The notes under the pieces: model-generated
Database searches by the model: none
What the model saw: the letters and a program-made list of their open reading frames with translations, nothing else
Told to the model about the DNA's origin: nothing
Source: an uncultured bacterium
GTDB taxonomy: Bacteria; Actinomycetota; Coriobacteriia; Coriobacteriales; Coriobacteriaceae
Assembly: GCA_905214425.1 (NCBI GenBank)
Contig: CAJMLY010000007.1
Coordinates: 22,121-86,120, forward strand
DNA length: 64,000 bases
Direction: 5' to 3'
Shown here: positions 16,063 through 23,661 of the stretch, piece by piece
How the letters are laid out: every line of letters begins with the position of its first letter
Numbering within the stretch: position 1 is the stretch's first letter
Program-made: the position numbers and the translations under genes

Positions 16063-16130
16063 CGCGATTCCTTTCTAACAAATGAGAAAAGGCAATTCCT
16101 GATTCCCATTTTGTCACTTACGACCGTCCT

Positions 16131-16228
16131 GGTTTCCCAAGTGCGGCAGATTGCCCCGAAAGAGGAGCGCCGCGTACTAAATGTACGCAAGCGACGATTG
16201 AGGGGCAAGGTGCCGTGCTTGGGGAAGC
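16131..16228. repeat. ~98 bp imperfect palindrome upstream of the kinase-like gene
   Basis: The left half (GGTTTCCCAAGTGCGGCA..TTGCCCC..GCGTAC) and right half (GTACGC..GGGGCAA..TGCCGTGCTTGGGGAAGC) mirror each other around TAAAT. The conserved blocks are CCCAAG, CGGCA, TTGCCCC and GCGTAC. It fills most of the gap between the last permease gene and the kinase-like gene. No coding sequence. Confidence 0.7.
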
Positions 16229-16232
16229 AGGA

Positions 16233-16871
16233 CTATGCGGCCACGATGCGGCGTTGATATGCCCTCACCAACAACGAGATACCAAAGTTGAGCATAAAGT
16301 ACATCGCAAACACCAGGCCGTAGAGCATAAGTACCTGCGACAGATCAATCGCGTGGGCCATCACGACGTTTGCCGTGTACATGAGCTCGGCCACGTTAAT
16401 GCCCGAAAGATACGAGCTGTCCTTAATGACGGTCGTGCATTGGCTAAACAGCGCCGGAATGATCGTCTTAAACGTCTGCGGCAGAATGATGTAGCGCATG
16501 GTGGCAAAAAAGCCGAAGCCTTGGCTCTGCGCTGCCTCAAACTGGCCGCGCGGAATCGAGTTGAGGCCGCCGCGCACAATCTCGGCCATAACAGCGCTGG
16601 TAAACAGCGTAAAGGCGATGGTCGAAATCACAATGTCCAAGCCCTGCACCGTAAAGTAGATAAACAGGATCCACAGCAGGTTCGGCGTGCAACGGAACAG
16701 CTCGATATAGGCACTCACCAAAATACGGAACGGGCGGGGCGCATAGCTTTTAACAAGCGCCAGCACCGTGCCAAAGATGAGCGAGAAAAAGATCGACAGC
16801 GCCGAGATCTCGATCGTCTTAACAAAGCCGCCCCAAATGTAGAGCAGGTTGGTCGCGTTGAAGATTTCCAT
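16233..16871 (-). CDS. Polar amino acid ABC transporter permease
   Basis: A 212-residue inner-membrane subunit of the HisMQ/GlnP family with about five hydrophobic helices. The EAA-type coupling loop GGLNSIPRGQFEAAQSQGFG (near 115-135) contacts the ATPase. It starts 3 bp after the upstream permease stop, so the two permeases are co-translated and probably form a heterodimer. It is the last gene of the importer operon (order ATPase, binding protein, permease, permease). Confidence 0.92.
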   Translation of the reverse strand: MEIFNATNLLYIWGGFVKTIEISALSIFFSLIFGTVLALVKSYAPRPFRILVSAYIELFRCTPNLLWILFIYFTVQGLDIVISTIAFTLFTSAVMAEIVRGGLNSIPRGQFEAAQSQGFGFFATMRYIILPQTFKTIIPALFSQCTTVIKDSSYLSGINVAELMYTANVVMAHAIDLSQVLMLYGLVFAMYFMLNFGISLLVRAYQRRIVAA

Positions 16872-16874
16872 GCG

Positions 16875-17621
16875 CTAGGCCTCCTCTACGTTGTCGAGCC
16901 CCAGCTCGGCGAGGCTCACGCCGCGCGGACGCTCCTTGGAGCGGCGCTCGAGCCACTGCACCAGCATGGCGAGCGGAAAGCAGATGATGAAGTACATAAG
17001 GCAGCAGACGATGTATCCCTGCAGGTAACCGTACAGACTCACAAAGTTGTCGGAACGGTACATAAGGTCGCCGCCGGCCACAAGCGCCAGCACCGACGTG
17101 TTCTTGACTAGGTTGAGTGCCTGGTTGCACAGCGGCGGCAGAATGATCTTGAATGTCTGGGGCAGCACGATGTACCAGTACGCCTGCGCACGGGTGAAGC
17201 CCTGGCTCTGCGCCGCCTCCATCTGACCGCGCGGAACCGCCTCGATACCGGTGCGGATGACCTCCGAGATGTAGGCCGCGTGATACAGGCCCACGCCCAA
17301 GAAGCCCAGCACGAACGGCGCGATGCGCACCGGCTGGTCGGCACCGGTTATGGCCTGCAAAAACTGCGGACCAGCCATGTACATAAAGAGCACCTGCACG
17401 GGCAACGGGGTGTTCTGGTAAAACTCCACGTATACGCGGCTTATGGCGCGCAGCACGCGCGAGCGGGTGGTAGAGAACACGCCCAGCAGCGTGCCCAGCA
17501 CCAGCGACAGCAGCAGACCGGCAACGACCACCTGCAGCGTCACGCCAAAGCCCTCCCAGAAGGGCCCCATGTTTTGAAATGTCGTCGACCAGCGGTCGGC
17601 GTCAAACAATCCTTCGAGCAT
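16875..17621 (-). CDS. Polar amino acid ABC transporter permease
   Basis: A 248-residue permease of the same family as its downstream neighbour, with a longer N-terminus (FDADRWSTTFQNMGPFWEGFG). The coupling loop is RTGIEAVPRGQMEAAQSQGFT. NTPLPVQVLFMY matches the helix-2 motif of the glutamate/glutamine/arginine group. GGAAGGAATCAA precedes the ATG. The exact amino acid is not fixed, though glutamate or glutamine is likely from family resemblance. Confidence 0.92.
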   Translation of the reverse strand: MLEGLFDADRWSTTFQNMGPFWEGFGVTLQVVVAGLLLSLVLGTLLGVFSTTRSRVLRAISRVYVEFYQNTPLPVQVLFMYMAGPQFLQAITGADQPVRIAPFVLGFLGVGLYHAAYISEVIRTGIEAVPRGQMEAAQSQGFTRAQAYWYIVLPQTFKIILPPLCNQALNLVKNTSVLALVAGGDLMYRSDNFVSLYGYLQGYIVCCLMYFIICFPLAMLVQWLERRSKERPRGVSLAELGLDNVEEA

Positions 17622-17645
17622 TTGATTCCTTCCTACGCCGAGCGC

Positions 17646-18521
17646 CTACACAAGACCCCAGGTCTTGACCTCTTGGTCGAGCCAGCCGTCGGCCAGGCGA
17701 TCGCAGACAACCTGATCGACCACGGCCGAAAGGTCGCAGCCCTTCTTAGTCGCCACGCCGTAGCCCTGCTCGCCAAACTTGACCTCGGGCTGCAGCAGCT
17801 CGACGGTCTCGTTCATGTAGCCTGCCAGCGTAGAGCGGTCCATGGCAAAGACGTCGATATTGCCGGCGTCGAGCGAACTCTTGATGATGGGGTAGCCGCT
17901 AAAGGCCCTAAACTCGGGCTTGCAGCTAAAACCGTTGTCCTTGATCATCTGCTCGATCAGGCCCTGCGTGGTGGCACCTTGGCTCACGCCAATGACCTTG
18001 CCGTCCAGGTCCTCAATCGAGGTAAAGCCCGAACGCTTCTTGACCATGAGCCCCACGTAGTCGGTGCGATACGGCGTCGAGAAATCCCAGCTCTTCTTGC
18101 GCTCGTCGGTGATGGTGTAGGTCGCCGCGACCACATCGAGTTGGCCGTTGTCGATCAGCGGGCCGCGCGTCTTGGGCGTTACGTCGGTAAACTCGACCAG
18201 CTCCTGGGCGCGAGCATCCTTGTAGCTCACGCCAAAGACGGCGGCCGCGATCTGGTAGCACAAATCGACTTCCATGCCCTCAAAGCGACCCTTGGCGGTG
18301 TCGTAATAGCCGTAGCCGGGAACGTCCTTCTTAACGCCGGCATTCAGATGGCCACGCGACTTGATGGCCGCAAGCTTAGACCCCTTGTCGGAGCCCTCGC
18401 CGCTGGTGGAGTTGCCGCAACCGGCAAGCACGGTCCCCGTCAGCGCGAGCATGCCGGCGCCAGCCAGCTGCAAAAAGTGACGGCGCGACACGGCCGCCCT
18501 CGTCATATCCGTCATGTCCAT
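17646..18521 (-). CDS. Amino acid ABC transporter substrate-binding lipoprotein
   Basis: A 291-residue SBP_bac_3-type binding protein. The N-terminus has RRHFLQLAGAGMLALTGTVLAGC: a twin-arginine-like start, a hydrophobic core and a lipobox (LAGC), so it is probably a lipoprotein, possibly Tat-exported. Downstream, GRFEGMEVDLCYQIAA and ATYTITDERKKSWDFSTPY are the ligand-domain signatures of glutamate/aspartate-type binders. A GTG one codon upstream (18524) is an alternative start. It lies 8 bp after the ATPase gene stop. Confidence 0.92.
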   Translation of the reverse strand: MDMTDMTRAAVSRRHFLQLAGAGMLALTGTVLAGCGNSTSGEGSDKGSKLAAIKSRGHLNAGVKKDVPGYGYYDTAKGRFEGMEVDLCYQIAAAVFGVSYKDARAQELVEFTDVTPKTRGPLIDNGQLDVVAATYTITDERKKSWDFSTPYRTDYVGLMVKKRSGFTSIEDLDGKVIGVSQGATTQGLIEQMIKDNGFSCKPEFRAFSGYPIIKSSLDAGNIDVFAMDRSTLAGYMNETVELLQPEVKFGEQGYGVATKKGCDLSAVVDQVVCDRLADGWLDQEVKTWGLV

Positions 18522-18529
18522 CACCGCGC

Positions 18530-19261
18530 CTAGTGCAGAATCTTGGACAGGAACTCGCGGCAGCGCGGGTTCTCGGGGTTATCGAAGAAGTGCTCGGGCG
18601 TACCCTCCTCCAGGATGCGGCCGTCCTCCATAAAGATGACGCGGTCGGCCACCTGGCGCGCAAAGCCCATCTCGTGCGTCACGCAGATCATGGTGATGTC
18701 CTCCTGCGCGAGCTCAATCATAACGTCCAGGACTTCCTGGACCATCTCGGGGTCGAGCGCCGAAGTCGGCTCGTCAAACAGGATGATGGGCTGCTTGGTG
18801 CACAGGGCACGGGCGATGGCGATGCGCTGCTGCTGACCACCCGAGAGATTCTGCGGATACTCGCCGGCCTTATGCGCCATGCCGACGCGCTTGAGTGCGG
18901 CGATGGCGATCTCGGTCGCCTCCTCCTTGCTCTTCTTTTGCAGCTTGATGGGCGCGAGCGTCAGGTTGCCGAGCACCGTCATGTTGGGATACAGGTTGAA
19001 CTGCTGAAACACCATGGAACTATACTTGCGAGCCATCTCCAGGTGGTTCTTTTTGGTGAGCGGCGTACCGTCGATAATGACCTCGCCCGACGTGGGCTCC
19101 TCCAGATAATCGACGCAACGGATGAGCGTCGACTTACCCGAACCGGAAGGCCCGATCATTACGAGCTTCTCGCCGCGCTTGACGGTGAGGTTGATATCTT
19201 TGAGCACATGCAGGTCGCCAAAGTACTTGTTGAGATGTTTGATCTCGATCATGTCTGCCAT
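18530..19261 (-). CDS. glnQ: Polar amino acid ABC transporter ATP-binding protein
   Basis: A 243-residue GlnQ/HisP-type ATPase. Walker A GPSGSGKST is near residue 38, the Q-loop is VFQQFNLYPN, the signature LSGGQQQRIAIARAL, Walker B ILFDEPTSALDPEM and the switch CVTHEMGFARQVADR. It is the first gene of the importer operon, so it sets transcription. TACAAT about 50 bp upstream may be its -10 box. The gene symbol reflects the family, not proven glutamine specificity. Confidence 0.94.
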   Translation of the reverse strand: MADMIEIKHLNKYFGDLHVLKDINLTVKRGEKLVMIGPSGSGKSTLIRCVDYLEEPTSGEVIIDGTPLTKKNHLEMARKYSSMVFQQFNLYPNMTVLGNLTLAPIKLQKKSKEEATEIAIAALKRVGMAHKAGEYPQNLSGGQQQRIAIARALCTKQPIILFDEPTSALDPEMVQEVLDVMIELAQEDITMICVTHEMGFARQVADRVIFMEDGRILEEGTPEHFFDNPENPRCREFLSKILH

Positions 19262-19367
19262 GAATGTCCCTTCCCTGCGTTTACACGAGTTGAACTATTG
19301 TACGGAAAGAACCACGTTTCCGCAGCCCACACTACATTCCCGTAAAGAACCCGCAATCTTCCACCCA

Positions 19368-19432
19368 CTCATTGGGGACAGACTTAAATGAGTACCCCCC
19401 GTGGGTACTCATTTAAGTCTGTCCCCAATGAG
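19368..19432. repeat. 30-bp-arm perfect palindrome with GGGACAG in both arms
   Basis: Arms 19368-19397 and 19403-19432 are exact reverse complements around a 5-nt centre; each arm reads CTCATTGGGGACAG then ACTTAAATGAGTACCC. It is the most perfect palindrome in the window and lies in the gap between yqeY and the amino acid importer promoter region. Confidence 0.9.
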
Positions 19433-19476
19433 CACCGAAAATAATACAACCGCCCTTGTTGAGCATAAGTCAGCGA

Positions 19477-19616
19477 AAACCCGTACACGCGAGCAAGGTG
19501 ACGTGAAATGAAAGGGCGCAGACCTTATGGTCGCGCCCTTGAAATTGAACGTCAGATTGCCGTGTGTACGGGTTTGCAGCGTCGAGCCGTTACGCGGTTT
19601 GGTAAAACCGCGTAAC
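19477..19616 (-). other. Nested stem-loops downstream of yqeY
   Basis: On the minus strand, right after the yqeY stop, there is a 12-bp hairpin (GTTACGCGGTTT / AAACCGCGTAAC, 19589-19616). A larger closed structure follows in which AAACCCGTACAC (19477-19488) pairs with GTGTACGGGTTT (19564-19575), enclosing an inner AAGGGCGC/GCGCCCTT hairpin (19512-19540). It could be terminators in series, a 3' UTR structure, or a small RNA; no T-run is obvious. Confidence 0.5.
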
Positions 19617-19619
19617 AAA

Positions 19620-20063
19620 TTACGCGAGTTTGGCGCCGACGATCTTTGCCGCGGCCGGCTTGTCGAAGTTGCCGCCGGTGGCCTTGCCGAGTGCGCCCAT
19701 AACCTGGCCCATCTGCTTCTTGGACGTGGCGCCCAGCTCGGCGATGACCTGCTCGATCAGGGCCTCGAGCTCCTCGCCCGAAACCTGCGCGGGCAGCAGG
19801 CTCTCCAGAATCTTGACCTGCTCGGTCAGGTTGTCGGTACGCTCCTGGTCGGTGCCGGCCTTGATGGACATCTCCAGCGTCTCGCTCGTCTGCTTAATCA
19901 GACGCTTGATCATGCTATTGACGTCTTCCTCGGTCACATCGCGGCGCTCGTTAACCTCGATATTCTTCACCTCGGCCTTGACCTGGCGAATGATGGACAG
20001 GCGAACCTTGTCCTTGGCCTTCATGGCCGCGATCATTTCCTTCTGCAGCTCTTCGTTGGTCAT
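19620..20063 (-). CDS. yqeY: GatB/YqeY domain protein
   Basis: A 147-residue helical protein of the YqeY family, related to the C-terminal tRNA-binding domain of GatB. It has the family's N-terminal MIAAMKAKDKVRLSIIRQVKAEVKNIE and the C-terminal KKQMGQVMGALGKATGGNFDKPAAAKIV. The biochemical role is not defined; in other bacteria it is found near rpsU or other translation genes, but not here. The ATG at 20063 is chosen because GAGAGGA is 7 bases upstream; a TTG two codons earlier is possible. Confidence 0.88.
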   Translation of the reverse strand: MTNEELQKEMIAAMKAKDKVRLSIIRQVKAEVKNIEVNERRDVTEEDVNSMIKRLIKQTSETLEMSIKAGTDQERTDNLTEQVKILESLLPAQVSGEELEALIEQVIAELGATSKKQMGQVMGALGKATGGNFDKPAAAKIVGAKLA

Positions 20064-20084
20064 CTGCAAATCCTCTCTAATAGC

Positions 20085-20113
20085 GTGGGCGGCACTCGCG
20101 CGAGCACCGCCCC
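20085..20113 (-). terminator. Hairpin between foldase and yqeY genes
   Basis: GGGCGG and CCGCCC pair, with an internal CTCGCGCGAG self-complementary centre. It lies in the 54 bp gap between two minus-strand genes. No T-run, so it may be an RNA processing or attenuation hairpin. Confidence 0.4.
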
Positions 20114-20117
20114 ATGA

Positions 20118-21338
20118 TTACTCAGTCGTCGACGAATCGTCGGTCGAACTCTTGGTGACGCCCTTCAGGCTCACGTTATAGGGTACGTCCTTGGGCATGG
20201 GATTGACGGTGATGTCAGCATCCTTCTTGTACTGCTCTAGCCACTCGCTATACGCAGTGCTGGCCGCCTGCGTCTTCACCACGTTGGAGACGTACTTTTT
20301 GATGGCCTTGGGCACCTGGTTGATGTCATCGACCTGATTATCGACATGGAAGTAGTCGGTGCACTTGATGATGTGATAGCCGTACGTCGACTCGACCACG
20401 TCGCTCACATCGCCCTTGTTGAGCCCCTCGAGTGCCGTCTGGTAGCTGTCGACAAAGGTGGTGAGCTTGTCCCAGCCCACGTCACCCTTCTTCTCCTTGG
20501 AGCCGGTGTCGTCGGAATACTGCTTCACGGCGTCGTCAAAGCTCAGCTCGCCGGAGTTGATCTTGTTCAGGCACTCCTGCGCCTTAGCCTTGGCGGCAGC
20601 CTTGTCCTCATCGGACGCATCGGAATCAACCTTGATCAGGATGTTCGACGAGCGGCGGGCATCGTTGTACTTCGACAGGTTCTCGTTGATGTAATCGACG
20701 ATCTCGCTGTCCTTGGGCTTGCTGGTGGGCGCCACGGCATCTTTGAGCTTTTGCTGCGCCAGGCTCTCCTTGAGCGAGCTCTTATAGGTGTCCTCGGTGT
20801 AGCCGTAGGTCTTAAGGGTCTTCTTAAAGGTCTTGGCGCCGCCCGCGCTCTTGCACGCGTCCTTCCAGGCTTTCTCGACCTCCTCGTCCGACACCGTCAC
20901 GCCGTTCTCCTTCTGTGCCTGTTGGAGCAGAATCTGCTGCGTGTAGGAGTCGATGAGTTGCTTGCGGTACTTCTTGGGCGTGAGGTCGTTGTCGACCAGA
21001 TACTGCGCCCAGTCCTTGTCCTTGGTGTAGCCGTAAGACGTGCGCATGCTCATGATCTGCTTTGTCACGGTGTCCTCGGTGAGGTTGGTGCCGTTGATAG
21101 TGGCAGCCACACCGCCGGTAAGCTTGTAGCCCGAGGTATCCTCTGCCTGCGACATAAGGCCGGAGCATGCCATGGCCGAGACGGAAAGCAGCATCGCCAG
21201 CACGCCGATGACCACCAGAACGATCTTGACGGTCTTAGACACGTACGTCTTGCGCTGCTTCTTACGAGAGCTCGACGCGGCGCGGGCCTGCTGCTCGGGC
21301 GTCGGTGCGGCCTCGGAGTTCTTTTTCTTGTTTGCCAT
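20118..21338 (-). CDS. Peptidylprolyl isomerase / foldase, SurA-PrsA type
   Basis: A 406-residue exported chaperone. The basic N-terminus (to about 35) is followed by one membrane segment (IVLVVIGVLAMLLSVSAMAC) ending in a possible lipobox (AMAC). A SurA-N-like region contains KQLIDSYTQQILLQQAQKENGVTVS. A parvulin-type domain lies at about 230-330 (SSNILIKVDSDA, FDDAVKQYSDDTGSKEKKGDVGW, VVESTYGYHIIKC). It would help secreted proteins fold outside the membrane. The C-terminal tail is Ser/Thr/Asp rich. Upstream of yqeY by 54 bp. Confidence 0.88.
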   Translation of the reverse strand: MANKKKNSEAAPTPEQQARAASSSRKKQRKTYVSKTVKIVLVVIGVLAMLLSVSAMACSGLMSQAEDTSGYKLTGGVAATINGTNLTEDTVTKQIMSMRTSYGYTKDKDWAQYLVDNDLTPKKYRKQLIDSYTQQILLQQAQKENGVTVSDEEVEKAWKDACKSAGGAKTFKKTLKTYGYTEDTYKSSLKESLAQQKLKDAVAPTSKPKDSEIVDYINENLSKYNDARRSSNILIKVDSDASDEDKAAAKAKAQECLNKINSGELSFDDAVKQYSDDTGSKEKKGDVGWDKLTTFVDSYQTALEGLNKGDVSDVVESTYGYHIIKCTDYFHVDNQVDDINQVPKAIKKYVSNVVKTQAASTAYSEWLEQYKKDADITVNPMPKDVPYNVSLKGVTKSSTDDSSTTE

Positions 21339-21414
21339 AGTTGGCCTTTCGCATCACGAATCGAACAAACGCCATTGTGTCACAACGCAGCCCCCGCGAC
21401 AAAGGGGCAACCCT

Positions 21415-21468
21415 GGCACTTGGGGACGTTCCTTTTCTGCCGGCAGTTAGGGACAGTCCCCAAGTGCC
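21415..21468. repeat. GGCACTTGGGGAC palindrome, GGGACAG family
   Basis: Arms GGCACTTGGGGAC (21415-21427) and GTCCCCAAGTGCC (21456-21468) are perfect, with an internal GCCGGC and a GGGACAG on the plus strand (21450-21456). It lies just downstream of the PTS IIA stop codon and upstream of the foldase gene. Confidence 0.85.
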
Positions 21469-21472
21469 GGCT

Positions 21473-21937
21473 TTAAAAGTGGCGGCGGATGGCGTCGACC
21501 ATGCCTTGGGGCGTGGTCTGGCCGAGCACATCGGCTGCGACGTCCGCGTCCATAAAGATATTCATGAGCGCTTGCAGGGCCTCGACCTGGCCGCCCGGCT
21601 CGGCAATACCCAAATTGATGACGATCTGCGCCGGCACGGGGGCACCCATGCCGGCCATAGCATTGAACGTCACGGGCGCGGCGGGCTTTACCACCGCGAT
21701 ATAGGGCTTGGCCACAAACCCCGGGTCGGTGTGTGGGATGGCGATGTTGGCCGCCGGCATGGCAAGGCCCGTGGGATAGGCATCCTCGCGCGTGCGGACG
21801 GCGTCGAGCCAACCGGTGCAGATGTAGCCGCGTGGGGCAAGTTCGCCTTCGAGTCGCGCAAACACCTCGGCGGGCGTCGCACACTCCCAATCAAAAAACA
21901 CCAGCTCAGGCGTAAACAGTGCTTCGTTATCCGCCAT
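21473..21937 (-). CDS. Stand-alone PTS sugar transporter subunit IIA (fructose/galactitol type)
   Basis: A 154-residue IIA protein of the Fru/Gat superfamily. The phosphoacceptor histidine is in ANIAIPHTDP (H69), the usual position. IGFERLE-like N-terminal features are present as PAEVFARLEGELAPRGYI. No matching IIB or IIC is adjacent, so it may serve a PTS elsewhere or act in regulation. GGAGGACGGT precedes the ATG at 21937. The PIN toxin gene ends 65 bp upstream on the same strand. Confidence 0.85.
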   Translation of the reverse strand: MADNEALFTPELVFFDWECATPAEVFARLEGELAPRGYICTGWLDAVRTREDAYPTGLAMPAANIAIPHTDPGFVAKPYIAVVKPAAPVTFNAMAGMGAPVPAQIVINLGIAEPGGQVEALQALMNIFMDADVAADVLGQTTPQGMVDAIRRHF

Positions 21938-22002
21938 ACCGTCCTCCAAAGTTGCATGAGGGCCACAATGCTCAATATGATAGCGAAACGGGGTATGCAA
22001 GG

Positions 22003-22470
22003 TTAGCCGAGGATCCCGATGAGCTCGAGTGCGCGCGCGGGCGTCAAGCATACCTCGGGCATCGTCTCCAACATGCGTCGGTCGCTCGTGACTACGTAGT
22101 CAACATCCGCCGTATCGCCCGAGGCGATAATGAGATTGTCCTCGAGGTCCGGCATGCGCTTGCCAAGCATGCGCGCCATCTCGCACTCCGCCATCGAAAG
22201 CGGGGAAGCCGTTGCCACCTGCATCATATGCTCGACGCATGCCCATGCAGCCGGACCGAACGAAGCGTTAATCCCATTCACATTCCGTCGAGCTAGACGC
22301 CGAGGCAAGATGTAGAACACGTCCTTTGCCGTCGTTGGCGCGTACAGAAGGTCGATCTTTCCCGCTTCGGCCAGTTCAACCAATCTTCTCACGTTGTCGA
22401 ATGCGCCCTCTTGCAGGTAGTAATCAAGCCAAACATTCGTGTCCACCAAGAGCCGCTTTGCCTCGATCAT
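22003..22470 (-). CDS. PIN-domain toxin (VapC-like ribonuclease)
   Basis: A 155-residue PIN-domain protein. LLVDTNVWLDYYL near the N-terminus gives the first acidic residue, AECEMARML the mid-domain acidic position, and DLEDNLIIASG followed by VDYVVTSDRRM the C-terminal acidic cluster, as in VapC RNases. Its ATG overlaps the upstream gene's stop (ATGA), the standard toxin-antitoxin coupling. Which RNA it would cleave cannot be told. The DinJ/RelB-like partner rather than a VapB is notable. Confidence 0.85.
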   Translation of the reverse strand: MIEAKRLLVDTNVWLDYYLQEGAFDNVRRLVELAEAGKIDLLYAPTTAKDVFYILPRRLARRNVNGINASFGPAAWACVEHMMQVATASPLSMAECEMARMLGKRMPDLEDNLIIASGDTADVDYVVTSDRRMLETMPEVCLTPARALELIGILG

Positions 22471-22811
22471 CGGCAATTCGCCTCGATGTCGGCAATCATC
22501 GCGTCATACATATCATCTCGTACGGCATCCCAGTCTTCCGCAGATGATCCACCTGGCGCAAAATCCGAAGCGCTTAGCCCCAACGAGGAAAAAGCTAGGC
22601 CACACCCCTGCTCGGCCAGGCTCTCCGCACGGGGCGCCTCGCGCTTATCCGCCACCATAAATCCCGGCAACGTTTGATGCTCGACAAGATAGACCCAAAG
22701 CGCACGAATAGCATCGCTCGCCCCCAATCCATTGCGAGTTAGGACCGCGTCGCCACCAGCCTTGAGCATAGGATCGATTCGCGTGTTGAGCTGCACCGTT
22801 GCTGTACCCAT
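22467..22811 (-). CDS. RelB/DinJ-like ribbon-helix-helix antitoxin
   Basis: A 114-residue protein starting with a ribbon-helix-helix segment, TVQLNTRIDPMLKAGGDAVLTRNGLGASDAIRALW, like DinJ/RelB antitoxins. The acidic C-terminal part (SSAEDWDAVRDDMYDAMIADIEANC) would wrap the toxin. It is the first gene of a two-gene operon with a PIN toxin overlapping by 4 bp, and probably represses its own promoter. GAGAGGAGCCGCT lies upstream of the start. Confidence 0.8.
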   Translation of the reverse strand: MGTATVQLNTRIDPMLKAGGDAVLTRNGLGASDAIRALWVYLVEHQTLPGFMVADKREAPRAESLAEQGCGLAFSSLGLSASDFAPGGSSAEDWDAVRDDMYDAMIADIEANCR

Positions 22812-22864
22812 AGCGGCTCCTCTCTATCTGCTAGCAGTATAGCAAACATGAAAGGCCACGCAAA

Positions 22865-22894
22865 AGGGCCCCGCCCGCACACGGACGAGGCCCT
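22865..22894 (-). terminator. Terminator after purN
   Basis: On the minus strand AGGGCC pairs with GGCCCT around a GC-rich partly paired centre, followed by TTTT. It lies about 70 bp after the purN stop and separates the pur group from the toxin-antitoxin pair. Confidence 0.65.
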
Positions 22895-22962
22895 ATCAGA
22901 TTTCTTGGTTCTGATGAAGCTTTTACATCTCAAGGAAACCAAGGAGACCCTTTTTCAAGCGA

Positions 22963-23661
22963 CTAGCGCGCCGGGTCAACTGCCACCTTGCCGTTCTCCA
23001 GCACGTGGATGCGACCGTCGGCGAGCATTTGCACGACCTCGGGATACAGCACGTGCTCAATCGCGTGGATGTGCTCCTCGAGCGTGTCGACATCCCAGCC
23101 CTCCTCAACAGCCAGTGTGCGCTGGGCGATGATGGGACCGTTGTCGTAGATCTCGTTGGCAAAATGCACGGTCACGCCAGTTACCTTGACGCCGCGCGCA
23201 AAGGCATCGTCAATCGCATGCGCACCGGTAAAGCTCGGCAGCAGCGCCGGATGCAAGTTGACCACGCGGTTGGGAAACGCCGCCAGCAGCGGCGTGTGCA
23301 CCATGCGCATGTAGCCGGCCATGACCACATACTCGCAGCCGCGCTCGAGAAGCTCGTGCGCGATGATCTCGTCGGCGGCAATAGGGTCGGCGTAGACATC
23401 CTTGGACAGCGTGAGCGTCTGGATGCCCGCGCGCTCAGCGCGCTGCAGGCCCTTGGCCGAAGGACGGCTCGACACCACAAGCTCAATCGAAGCGTTGAGC
23501 TTGCCGGCGGCGATCAGATCGATCAGCGCCTGCAGGTTGGTACCCGAACCGCTGATGAGCACACCGATCTTGAGCGGCTCTGCCGTATCGGTGCCGGTCG
23601 GACGGGTGTAGGGCACAAAGCCCAGGCCCTCACTAGCAGCCATCTGATCGTTAGCGCTCAT
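22963..23661 (-). CDS. purN: Phosphoribosylglycinamide formyltransferase
   Basis: A 232-residue GAR transformylase using 10-formyl-THF in purine synthesis. Motifs: VLISGSGTNLQALID, the catalytic stretch MRMVHTPLLAAFPNRVVNLHPALLPSFTG, and GVTVHFANEIYDNGPIIAQ. An N-terminal extension of ~30 residues precedes the fold; a second ATG at 23643 would remove six codons. The start overlaps the purM stop by 11 bp, so the two are translationally coupled. Confidence 0.95.
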   Translation of the reverse strand: MSANDQMAASEGLGFVPYTRPTGTDTAEPLKIGVLISGSGTNLQALIDLIAAGKLNASIELVVSSRPSAKGLQRAERAGIQTLTLSKDVYADPIAADEIIAHELLERGCEYVVMAGYMRMVHTPLLAAFPNRVVNLHPALLPSFTGAHAIDDAFARGVKVTGVTVHFANEIYDNGPIIAQRTLAVEEGWDVDTLEEHIHAIEHVLYPEVVQMLADGRIHVLENGKVAVDPAR

